Origin: Candidatus Pacearchaeota archaeon
Lineage (GTDB): Archaea > Nanoarchaeota > Nanoarchaeia > Pacearchaeales > GW2011-AR1
DNA: 7,464 nucleotides
Direction of reading: 5' to 3'
Assembly (NCBI GenBank): GCA_002690445.1
Contig: NZER01000292.1
Location: 1 to 7,464 of the forward strand
Positions 1 through 5,031 of the stretch are shown in pieces. Numbering within the stretch: the stretch's first letter is position 1; every line of letters starts with the position of its first letter. Under the pieces are notes generated by a model that saw only the letters and a list, made by a program, of their open reading frames with translations, did no database searches and was not told the DNA's origin. Made by a program: the position numbers and the translations under genes.

Positions 1-268
1 CGGGGTCGTTCGCTTCACCTCGCTGCGCCAACTGGCCCTTACATTTCGGACAGGCTTTCAATGAGGCTATATTGTAGTGCGCTACGACAGGCCGCCTGCT
101 GAGTTCAATCTGCTCCGGTCTGCTTAGTCCAGAGGCTTTCCTGACTTGCCGGGAACGCTCGTTCTTACATTCACGACAGACCGGGTAGGTGTTCCCATGC
201 TTTGAGTGATAGTAAGTGTTGGCTGTCGTCATCTGATGCCCGGCGGTGCAGGTTTTCTTCTTTCTCAT
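1..268 (-). CDS. HNH-like zinc-knuckle protein, partial (runs off left edge)
   Basis: The visible N-terminal 89 residues hold a zinc-knuckle layout: C7, H11 (TCTAGHQ), then C31 and C34 (VCREC), followed by a basic stretch (KNERSRQVRK). This spacing resembles the small zinc knuckle that precedes or replaces the HNH core in many phage HNH-type proteins. A second pair, C73 and C76 (ACPKCKG), looks like the first half of a zinc ribbon whose other half would lie beyond the window. The ATG at 268 sits two bases after the TAG of the 29-codon gene and has no clear Shine-Dalgarno of its own, so translation is probably coupled to that gene. No HNH catalytic His-Asn-His is visible, so nuclease activity is not established; a DNA-binding zinc protein is equally possible. 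Confidence 0.72.
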   Translation of the reverse strand, partial: MRKKKTCTAGHQMTTANTYYHSKHGNTYPVCRECKNERSRQVRKASGLSRPEQIELSRRPVVAHYNIASLKACPKCKGQLAQRGEANDP

Positions 269-269
269 T

Positions 270-359
270 CTACTGACTTACTAAATAAATCAGTGTGACC
301 CAGACGCCAGTTGCAATCAGTGCGTTGGTCACCATCATGTATCGTTCAAACATACTCAT
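270..359 (-). CDS. 29-residue single-pass membrane peptide
   Basis: A 29-codon gene starting MSMFERYMMV and ending LIYLVSQ. Residues about 8-27 are almost entirely hydrophobic and long enough for one membrane span; the N-terminus carries E5 and R6. The start is well supported: GGAGGA lies six bases before the ATG, and the ATG overlaps the TGA of the winged-helix gene as ATGA. Its TAG is followed two bases later by the ATG of the next gene, so it sits inside a coupled operon. The size fits small phage membrane peptides (toxin-like, superinfection or holin-accessory types), but no family is recognised and the role is unknown. That it is translated is inferred from the ribosome binding site and overlaps. 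Confidence 0.68.
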   Translation of the reverse strand: MSMFERYMMVTNALIATGVWVTLIYLVSQ

Positions 360-712
360 CGTGTTTCCTCCAGTATCATCTCCAGTTGTTCGGGGCCGAT
401 GTTCTCAGGTCGGCAGTAGCAGGTCTTGCAGTGAGGTTTCAGGACTCTTCTGCTTGCCCTGCTTCCCATGAAGCGATACAACGCCCGGCGTCCGCTGGGC
501 TTGATCTGTGTTTCAATTTCGTAGTCGTCTCGCAGGTTGTTAATGTGGGTTGCAACTCTCGTTGAGCCGCTTACCCTTTCCAGTTCATCAACCGTAACCC
601 ATGTACGCGGGTGGTTGGTAAAGACTTTCAGGATGGCCTGTTTCTGTCCGCCAACAGATGGCGTATTGAACTGGCAGCATTCTGACAGGTCATATAAAAC
701 TGTTTCTGCCAT
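356..712 (-). CDS. Winged helix-turn-helix DNA-binding protein with Cys-rich tail
   Basis: 118 residues. Residues about 24-81 read as a winged helix: helix 24-34 (KQAILKVFTNH), W38-V39-T40-V41 leading into the HTH (VDELERVSGSTRVATHINNL), then a basic wing (TQIKPSGRRALYRFM). The C-terminus carries H94, C95, C98 and C100 (PHCKTCYC), a possible metal site. The frame stays open upstream to an ATG at 934, but the start at 712 is chosen because GGAAGGA lies upstream at proper spacing and the longer version would fully overlap the next Cys-rich gene. Such small winged-helix proteins are common in phage accessory regions as DNA-binding or regulatory factors. The target is unknown. Confidence 0.82.
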   Translation of the reverse strand: MAETVLYDLSECCQFNTPSVGGQKQAILKVFTNHPRTWVTVDELERVSGSTRVATHINNLRDDYEIETQIKPSGRRALYRFMGSRASRRVLKPHCKTCYCRPENIGPEQLEMILEETR

Positions 713-731
713 TTTTATTTTCCTTCCATGG

Positions 732-938
732 CTAATAGTTTTCTCGTTCAGATTTCCGCATGTGGTCGGCGAAATCAACCGCCTTATCCACGCAGACTTC
801 GCACCTGCCCCGCTCACCGCAGTAGCATCCTCGTTCGTACCAGTGGTCTGGCTCTGTGCGCCAGAACTTCCACCACGGAACGTCATGCTCTGGTTCGGAC
901 AGTTCGCATTCAACGCAAAGATTCGCGTAGTCAATCAT
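732..938 (-). CDS. Small Cys-rich putative zinc protein (68 aa)
   Basis: The protein has CVEC at residues 8-11 and a dense cluster CYCGERGRCEVC at 38-49, together six cysteines arranged as paired knuckles, with H19 and H32 nearby. The middle (residues 21-35) is rich in Trp and charged residues. A rubredoxin-like or zinc-ribbon fold is plausible. The ATG at 938 is preceded by AGAGGAAG and overlaps the upstream TGA as ATGA, so this start is preferred to a longer in-frame ATG at 1019 that has no comparable support. It ends in TAG 19 bases before the winged-helix gene. No family is recognised; the metal binding is inferred from cysteine spacing only. Confidence 0.75.
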   Translation of the reverse strand: MIDYANLCVECELSEPEHDVPWWKFWRTEPDHWYERGCYCGERGRCEVCVDKAVDFADHMRKSERENY

Positions 939-1171
939 TTTTCTTCCTCTTCCCTGATGCAGCAGTCGCATAGGGCTACCGCATCTATCGGGCATCCTTT
1001 TTTCGGCCCGTGTATACATCCTTTGTAGCTATGTTCACGACGTGCAGATTCCTGCGTCATCGTGAATATCTCTATCCAGTGTGCGTATTCATCAGTGTTT
1101 GGATTCACCTCCTGTATCTTTTTCTGGGCGACCCTTGCTCCTCTGAATGCCAGTGCTACAGAATTGCCCAT
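935..1171 (-). CDS. Small Cys-rich protein of unknown function (78 aa)
   Basis: The N-terminal half (residues 1-47) is probably helical and lacks cysteine. The C-terminal third has C52, H54, C60, C68, C70 and C71, a possible zinc site, and then an acidic end (IREEEEK). AAGGAAG lies upstream of the ATG. The gene begins inside the last 16 bases of the ATPase gene and ends in an ATGA overlap with the next Cys-rich gene, so the three are likely co-translated. No homologous family is recognised. Confidence 0.75.
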   Translation of the reverse strand: MGNSVALAFRGARVAQKKIQEVNPNTDEYAHWIEIFTMTQESARREHSYKGCIHGPKKGCPIDAVALCDCCIREEEEK

Positions 1172-2568
1172 GGGTCTTCCTTTTTGTCCTCAATAAGCGA
1201 CCATCGTCTGTTGTAGGCTTCCTTGGAGCCGTAGTACAGCTTGCCTTCGTTCTTCCTGATTTCGTTGTCGACCACTTTGTCAGACCGCTCAATCCCTATA
1301 GCGATTTCCTTGACGGTGCTTTGCGGACTGTTCAGCAGGAAGTTTGTTATCTGCGTGGAGGTCGGTAACTGCGACATGATGTTCGTGCTGACTGGTGTAT
1401 CCAGTCCGTGATACCTGATGTCTTCTCCGAACGCCAGCCTGTAGCTGAGAGGTACGTGCAGGCTCTCGTCGTTTGCCTTATCGTGCCTGACTGACAGGTG
1501 AACCTCGTTTTGTCCGGGGGTCTGGTCTTTCACCAGTTCCCAGTAGTTACGTGCCTGATTCCACCACTGGGCCACACCTGCCGGGCCTCTGCTGGTGGAG
1601 TCTTTCGGCTTATGGGCAATTGTCAGGATGGTAACGCCCCAGCTTGCGACTGCGTTGAAGTATGGAATGACCATTTCCTCACTGCTCGTCTCACCGCCGA
1701 CGGCGCGCGCTCCTGAATCTATAATCACCATGCCGATACCTCGGGACGCAATCAGGTCATAGAGTTCTGTCGCTGCATCCTGAACCGGGGAGTACATCCT
1801 CTTGTAGAGGATTTTTCCTGCTTCTTCAGCAATGCCTATCCCTGTAAGTAACTGTCTCCTGCGTCGGGCCTGTGTAGCTGGCGAAGATTCGTAGTCAAGG
1901 TACAGCGTGGGCTTCGGGTCAAGCGGGACACTGGTTCCGGGCATGACGATTTTTCCGTAGCTGTACGAGACCGCCATAGCCATAGCCATCAGGGACTTGG
2001 TGGTTCCACCGTCTGCGGCAATGATGTTGTGTTCGCCGTATTCCACGAAAGGCCACACCGCGTACCGTACAGGTGGTGGATTTTCTATGGTCGACAGGTC
2101 TACAAGGTCATCCCCGATTTCAACCACACTGTTGAGGCTCTGCTCGACGAGCGTAAGCCGTGCGTCCCAGCCACGGTCTTTCATACGCCTGTTCAGGCTC
2201 CGTATGTGACCGTCGGTGTTACTGGTGGATGTCAGGTTCCAGCGTTTGTTGTTCAGGATACCGACTGGCTTCGCATTTTTATTCCTGCGATAGCTGACTG
2301 TCAGCACACACCAGAAGTCCAGTCCGCTTCGCACCGGGTGTGCTATCTCGATACGGAACATTTCCTTGGTGACATCGTCGTGCCACGTATACAGGTGGTG
2401 GCCTACAGCATTCTGCTCATAGTCAGGGTCAGGAAACTCTGACTGGCCCTCCGCGGTATGCGTTGGCATTCCACTGCCGTGTTCTATTCCTTTGTATTCG
2501 GCTATTTCTTCAATAGTCTCTCGATATCCGGGTCGTTCACCTTCCAATTTATTCCTCGTTTCTTGCAT
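1156..2568 (-). CDS. RepA/RecA-fold AAA ATPase (AAA_25-like), probable phage replicative helicase or loader
   Basis: 470 residues. The N-terminal ~165 residues are of unclear fold. The ATPase core follows: Walker A region IIAADGGTTKS (183-192), strand LYLDYES (222-228) with the candidate catalytic glutamate E227, Walker B GMVIIDS (279-285) with D284, and the sensor-like ILTIAHKPKD (314-323) followed by R327 and a WWNQAR segment, as in RepA/AAA_25 proteins. Residues about 400-460 look like a C-terminal winged helix. Such proteins serve as hexameric helicases or helicase-like initiators in plasmids and phages; placement right after the CHC2 protein supports a replication role. The Walker A loop has Thr where Gly usually precedes Lys. 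The start is uncertain: the ATG at 2568 has no ribosome binding site and overlaps the previous gene by 67 bases; TTG at 2547 has GAGGA five bases upstream; ATG 2469 is a third option. Confidence 0.88.
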   Translation of the reverse strand: MQETRNKLEGERPGYRETIEEIAEYKGIEHGSGMPTHTAEGQSEFPDPDYEQNAVGHHLYTWHDDVTKEMFRIEIAHPVRSGLDFWCVLTVSYRRNKNAKPVGILNNKRWNLTSTSNTDGHIRSLNRRMKDRGWDARLTLVEQSLNSVVEIGDDLVDLSTIENPPPVRYAVWPFVEYGEHNIIAADGGTTKSLMAMAMAVSYSYGKIVMPGTSVPLDPKPTLYLDYESSPATQARRRRQLLTGIGIAEEAGKILYKRMYSPVQDAATELYDLIASRGIGMVIIDSGARAVGGETSSEEMVIPYFNAVASWGVTILTIAHKPKDSTSRGPAGVAQWWNQARNYWELVKDQTPGQNEVHLSVRHDKANDESLHVPLSYRLAFGEDIRYHGLDTPVSTNIMSQLPTSTQITNFLLNSPQSTVKEIAIGIERSDKVVDNEIRKNEGKLYYGSKEAYNRRWSLIEDKKEDPWAIL

Positions 2569-3059
2569 TCATAAACCAAGTTAATAAAGTCACCGCCTGT
2601 GCCGCATTTGCCGTAGCACTTCCACAACTGGGCATCTGTCCAGATAACAAAGGACTCGCCGTTCTGTTCGTTGTGCAGCGGACATTTCCCACTGAGGGTT
2701 TTATTCCCGCGCAGCTTAGTCAGCATCCCGACCGTGTCTTCAATCCTGTGCGACATCCTTATCCGGTCAATGAGGGAGAATCCATCCATCCCGGATTTGT
2801 AGGGTTGTTTTACAACACCGCAGTCAGCACCGCACTCATGCTTTCCTACGAATTCCAGCATAAGTGCATGATGCCAGACCTCATACGGCGGGGGGATATC
2901 CCGAAGATTCTGTGGGTCGTTCAGGTCACAGGCTATCGGGTCGCCTTCACGGATTTTCCACATCATGCGTGGACATCCATAGACTATAGCGGCACAGTGT
3001 TTTCTAGTCGCTATATCCCGGCGCATCTGCTCCCAGCGAGCGCGCTCTTTGTATCCCAC
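2502..3059 (-). CDS. CHC2 zinc-finger protein (primase zinc-binding domain without catalytic core)
   Basis: Residues about 103-162 match the DnaG-type CHC2 zinc finger: KCPLHNEQNGESF (C126, H129), aromatic strands, then CYGKCGTGGDFINLV (C148, C152). The last pair is spaced CxxxC instead of the usual CxxC. In DnaG this domain binds single-stranded template DNA and directs primer start sites. The TOPRIM/catalytic part is absent: the protein ends about 30 residues after the finger. The N-terminal 100 residues are of unknown fold and carry extra C/H residues (H74, C76, C80). GTG at 3059 overlaps the previous TAG; ATG at 3026, with GGGAG just upstream, is a good alternative start. The next gene is the RepA-like ATPase, so the pair probably acts in replication initiation. 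Confidence 0.85.
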   Translation of the reverse strand: MGYKERARWEQMRRDIATRKHCAAIVYGCPRMMWKIREGDPIACDLNDPQNLRDIPPPYEVWHHALMLEFVGKHECGADCGVVKQPYKSGMDGFSLIDRIRMSHRIEDTVGMLTKLRGNKTLSGKCPLHNEQNGESFVIWTDAQLWKCYGKCGTGGDFINLVYECKKRGINWKVNDPDIERLLKK

Positions 3060-3274
3060 TACTCGTCATCTTCGACTTCAATCGTGATGTCCAGATGTTC
3101 AAGCAGTCGGTTGATGCTCCTGTGAACGTCGGCAAGGATACGTTCCACATGCTCCAGTCGTTCGTTCAGGTTGCGTCCGCGCTGTTCCAGTATCTCGATT
3201 GACTTGGCGTGATGGTTGTGTGCCTTTGTCATCTTGTCGACCCACTCTTCGATAGGCATTTCTTTAGCTGCCAT
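3059..3274 (-). CDS. Small coiled-coil protein (71 aa)
   Basis: Residues 8-61 are predicted by eye to be one long helix with heptad-like leucine/isoleucine spacing (IEILEQRGRNLNERLEHVER and onward), so a coiled-coil dimer or oligomer is likely. The C-terminus is acidic (EVEDDE). AAGGA lies eight bases before the ATG. Its TAG shares a base with the GTG start of the CHC2 protein, which suggests coupled translation and perhaps partnership with the replication proteins. No family is recognised. Confidence 0.75.
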   Translation of the reverse strand: MAAKEMPIEEWVDKMTKAHNHHAKSIEILEQRGRNLNERLEHVERILADVHRSINRLLEHLDITIEVEDDE

Positions 3275-3502
3275 TGCTTAGTCCTTTTTAGTTTTAGGGC
3301 GTCGTCAGCAGGTCAGGCTTTCACTGACCTTTTACCGGAGACAATGACTACCACAGACAATATGCGAATCTGTGATCGTCTTTCTATACTGTTTTTTGAC
3401 GGTAATGCGTTCTACAGAGGCAGGAGGTGGAAAACAGCCTTCCGTTTGTACCTTGCGAACTCTACGCACTGACGACGTTCGATAAATAAGTTGTCCTTTC
3501 TT
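3275..3502. other. 228-bp gap with weak small ORFs on both strands
   Basis: This is the longest stretch inside the replication operon with no clear gene. The minus strand has no ATG here. After an AAAGGA (about 3494-3499), a frame opens from ATT 3487 (51 codons) or GTG 3469 (45 codons) to TAA 3332; it is basic and ends with CGSHC, and it lies in the frame of the SSB-like gene just after its TAG. On the plus strand a 42-codon ORF (3344-3472) begins with ATG after GGAG, encoding MTTTDNMRICDRL and ending YLANSTH. Neither is convincing alone. A 21-nt hairpin lies at 3310-3330. The region may be a decayed gene, a small RNA, or a long leader. Confidence 0.4.
3310..3330. repeat. 7-bp inverted repeat (hairpin) in the intergenic gap
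   Basis: Perfect arms aggtcag (3310-3316) and ctgacct (3324-3330) surround a 7-base loop. On the plus strand the arm is followed by a short T-run (tttt) and then the GGAG-ATG of the plus-strand mini-ORF; on the minus strand no T-run follows. It could be a weak plus-strand terminator, blocking antisense transcription, or an RNA structure upstream of the coiled-coil gene. Confidence 0.5.
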
Positions 3503-4177
3503 CTACCAGTCGATGGTTTCGGTCTTCTCCTTTGTGTCTGTCAGGTCGTCAGGGTCGTCGGAGTCATCGTCCTCCCACGGCGCAGGAGTTGTGGTCAGGG
3601 TAGGGATAAGCGACGGCGGAACCTGTGCAAGCGTAATCTTTTTGACTGCCGCCCTCATTGTTTCCTTCCACTCGTCTCCGTCGGGTGTCTCGTCCCATAC
3701 TCTTCCGACCAGCACGTTCGTCAGTGCCGTTGCTGCTATACGCTGCTCGACGGGCAGCATACCCAGCGGGGACTTCTCTGTATCCGTGCCGCTTTCGTTT
3801 GTTTCCGGTGCGGTCGGCCCTGCCTGTGCAGTAGGCGTGTTGTGGTTTCCGGTTGCTACAACTTCGTCAATGTCGTACCAGTACGTGCCATCGTCCCTCT
3901 TGGTGACTTTCAGTTTTGCCTGAACAATATCACCTGCAAGAGGATAAGGGCCGGGGTAGTCAACGGGTCTGCTGTCCACCCATTCCTTCCACTGCCACTC
4001 ATTGCGTTCCATGTCTTCCTCGAACGTCAGCCGTGGCGGTATGTGGTACTCCCTTCCTGCCTGTGACGTACCGTCTCTTGCGGGTATGAACTCGCGGACA
4101 GTGAGTGACACGGGATTGAAGCGAGTGCCTTTATCGCTTTGCTGATTAGCCTCGTAAGGCCACAGGTCTACCTTCAT
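3503..4177 (-). CDS. Probable single-stranded DNA-binding-like protein with acidic C-terminal tail
   Basis: 224 residues. Residues 1-110 contain several beta-prone segments (SLTVREFIPA, DIVQAKLKVT, YWYDIDEVV) consistent with an OB-like fold. A low-complexity Thr/Pro/Ala/Glu linker covers 111-135, then a helical segment 140-184 (VEQRIAATALTNVLVG, MRAAVKKITLA), then an acidic tail (WEDDDSDDPDD) ending in TIDW. An OB domain, flexible linker and acidic tail with an aromatic end is how bacterial and phage SSBs are built, although the bacterial tail ends DIPF. AAGGAG precedes the ATG, and the ATG overlaps the previous gene's TGA as ATGA. Its place at the head of the replication genes supports this reading. 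No signature motif proves it; a different beta-rich phage protein is possible. Confidence 0.55.
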   Translation of the reverse strand: MKVDLWPYEANQQSDKGTRFNPVSLTVREFIPARDGTSQAGREYHIPPRLTFEEDMERNEWQWKEWVDSRPVDYPGPYPLAGDIVQAKLKVTKRDDGTYWYDIDEVVATGNHNTPTAQAGPTAPETNESGTDTEKSPLGMLPVEQRIAATALTNVLVGRVWDETPDGDEWKETMRAAVKKITLAQVPPSLIPTLTTTPAPWEDDDSDDPDDLTDTKEKTETIDW

Positions 4178-4599
4178 AGCGGATGCTCCTTCTTTACAGC
4201 CTGTATTTTTATTTCGGGTTTCTGGGGAAGCAGGGTACGTTCAAGTTTTTCCACGAATTCCTCGCCCATGTCCCAGAGAACCTTTGCCCTTGTTCCGTCA
4301 ACCTTTGCAGGGATGACGGTCATCTTGGAATGTTCAGGTTTGAATATCTGGTCGAATGTTTCCTTGCCAAGCAAGTCCAGTTCGCCGAACTCTTTCCTGA
4401 ATTTCTCAACGTCGTATTTACGCTTCGTTGGTATCGTCGCTATGTAGTTTGGGGTTTCTACACGTTTTGCCTTGTTGGCTTCCATGTAGCCCCACAACTC
4501 TGCGAGGATTTTATCCCGTTCATTCAGCGTTATCTTCAACGCTTCCTGAATGTTCGCATAGCGTTCAACCAGTTTGTCGATGCTTATTACTTCACTCAT
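4174..4599 (-). CDS. Gp157-like coiled-coil phage protein
   Basis: 141 residues. Residues 7-42 form an N-terminal helix/coiled coil (LVERYANIQEALKITLNERD and on). This is followed by a strand-turn-strand segment (RVETPNYIATIPTKRKYD, 46-63), a second helical region with FGELDLLGKETFDQIF, and a basic C-terminus. The order 'coiled coil, then a short VETP beta hairpin' recalls Siphovirus Gp157-type proteins, which usually sit beside SSB/recombination genes as here; the match is from architecture and is not certain. The start is firm: GGGAGGA six bases before the ATG. It is the first gene after the 4600-4794 control region and so probably the first gene of the replication operon. Confidence 0.65.
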   Translation of the reverse strand: MSEVISIDKLVERYANIQEALKITLNERDKILAELWGYMEANKAKRVETPNYIATIPTKRKYDVEKFRKEFGELDLLGKETFDQIFKPEHSKMTVIPAKVDGTRAKVLWDMGEEFVEKLERTLLPQKPEIKIQAVKKEHPL

Positions 4600-4618
4600 G
4601 TATTTCCTCCCGGAATAC

Positions 4619-4652
4619 GAAACCCCCGGACACTGGAAATCGCGGGGGTTTC
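4619..4652 (-). terminator. 10-bp GC-rich hairpin in the leader of the replication operon
   Basis: Arms gaaacccccg (4619-4628) and cgggggtttc (4643-4652) are perfect complements with a 14-base loop. On the minus-strand transcript it ends GGGGGTTTC and stops about 8 bases short of the GGGAGGA ribosome binding site of the following gene. The T-run is short, so it may act as an attenuator or as a structure that controls ribosome access instead of a full terminator. Confidence 0.6.
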
Positions 4653-4676
4653 TGGCGTTGGAAGGAGAACTGCAAA

Positions 4677-4700
4677 GGACAAGCAGGTGAACGCCTGTCC
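4677..4700 (-). other. Imperfect hairpin in the leader of the replication operon
   Basis: ggaca (4677-4681) pairs with tgtcc (4696-4700), with nested cagg (4684-4687) and cctg (4694-4697) that can pair in competition. It lies between the -10-like box and the stronger hairpin at 4619-4652, so a transcript starting near 4696 would have only part of it while read-through RNA would have all of it. Confidence 0.35.
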
Positions 4701-4702
4701 AA

Positions 4703-4741
4703 GAGTATACCTTCCAGAATCCACACCGTGTGGTTTTCCAG
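4703..4741 (-). promoter_or_regulatory. Candidate operator/promoter: 13-bp palindrome flanked by TTCCAG repeats
   Basis: A perfect palindrome ccacac-c-gtgtgg lies at 4721-4733. Two direct copies of ttccag flank it at 4712-4717 and 4736-4741, 24 bases apart. A minus-strand -10-like TATACT lies at 4708-4703; no good -35 is visible, and the palindrome covers the place where one would be, as expected if a DNA-binding protein activates or represses there. The gene just upstream encodes a ribbon-helix-helix protein, a class that binds short palindromes or repeats. That this protein binds here is inference. Confidence 0.5.
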
Positions 4742-4746
4742 CTTGT

Positions 4747-4778
4747 AAGAAACCCACCCCCCTAAAGGGGGGGTTCTT
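4747..4778 (-). terminator. Rho-independent terminator after the ribbon-helix-helix gene
   Basis: Minus-strand RNA folds with six C (4772-4767) pairing six G (4762-4757) around a four-base loop. It is extended by aagaa/ttctt outer pairs (4747-4751 with 4774-4778) across an asymmetric internal loop, and ends in GGGTTTCTT. It lies 17 bases after the TAA of the ribbon-helix-helix gene, where the DUF932 operon would be expected to end. An A-rich stretch precedes it. This is the strongest terminator-like structure in the window. Confidence 0.75.
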
Positions 4779-4794
4779 GGGTATGGGTTTTAAT

Positions 4795-5031
4795 TTAAGG
4801 ATGTTTTTGATTCTCCTTATATTCCTCTGTAGTGGCGTCCTGTTCATCCATAGTGGCTTCGAGTACGTCTTGGAAAACAAGATTAGGCTTACCCAGCCAC
4901 TGGCTTAAAGCTACGGTTAGTGCTTTGTCGATAGCTTCCTTCTGGGGCTTGCCAATAAAAGCCGAATAAACCTTCAGCTTCTTATGGCACTCAGGGGTCA
5001 CGCCCCTTATGTGCAGGTCTTTTTCTGTCAT
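4795..5031 (-). CDS. Ribbon-helix-helix (Arc/CopG/FitA-like) DNA-binding protein
   Basis: 78 residues. The strand DLHIRGV (5-11), helix TPECHKKLKVYSAFIG (12-27), turn GKP (27-29) and helix QKEAIDKALTVALSQW (30-45) form the ribbon-helix-helix pattern of Arc/MetJ/CopG proteins, in which two copies intertwine and the strands enter the major groove. The C-terminal 30 residues are acidic (DEQDATTEEYKEN) and probably disordered or a partner-binding tail. The ATG directly follows the TAA of the DUF932 gene, so the two are translated together; GAGG lies about 11 bases upstream. No toxin gene is adjacent, so a phage transcription regulator is more likely than a toxin-antitoxin antitoxin. The likely operator is the palindrome at 4721-4733. 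Confidence 0.78.
   Translation of the reverse strand: MTEKDLHIRGVTPECHKKLKVYSAFIGKPQKEAIDKALTVALSQWLGKPNLVFQDVLEATMDEQDATTEEYKENQKHP

Noticed and set aside
713..934. Upstream extension of the winged-helix gene to an ATG at 934
   Set aside because: The extra 74 residues are low in structure, lie fully over the Cys-rich 68-aa gene, and the ATG at 712 has a strong ribosome binding site.
939..1019. Upstream extension of the 68-aa Cys-rich gene to an ATG at 1019
   Set aside because: The ATG at 938 has AGAGGAAG at good spacing and an ATGA overlap with the previous gene; the extension lies over the Cys-rich end of that gene.
1092..1292. 66-codon minus-strand ORF at the end of the ATPase gene
   Set aside because: It overlaps the ATPase and the 78-aa gene in a third frame and its Lys/Thr-rich translation has no recognisable structure.
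3491..4066. Two long plus-strand ORFs opposite the SSB-like gene
   Set aside because: Their Cys-, Val- and Ser-rich translations are the usual product of reading the opposite strand; they have no ribosome binding sites or domains.
4596..4880. 94-codon minus-strand ORF across the control region
   Set aside because: It overlaps the ribbon-helix-helix gene in another frame, runs through the terminator and both hairpins, and has no ribosome binding site.
4183..4908. 241-codon plus-strand ORF
   Set aside because: It lies opposite the Gp157-like and ribbon-helix-helix genes, crosses the terminator, and its composition is that of a reverse-strand shadow.
4795..5031. Ribbon-helix-helix protein as the antitoxin of a toxin-antitoxin pair
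   Set aside because: Neither neighbour looks like a PIN, RelE, MazF or other toxin; the upstream gene is a 349-aa DUF932 protein and the downstream side is a terminator.
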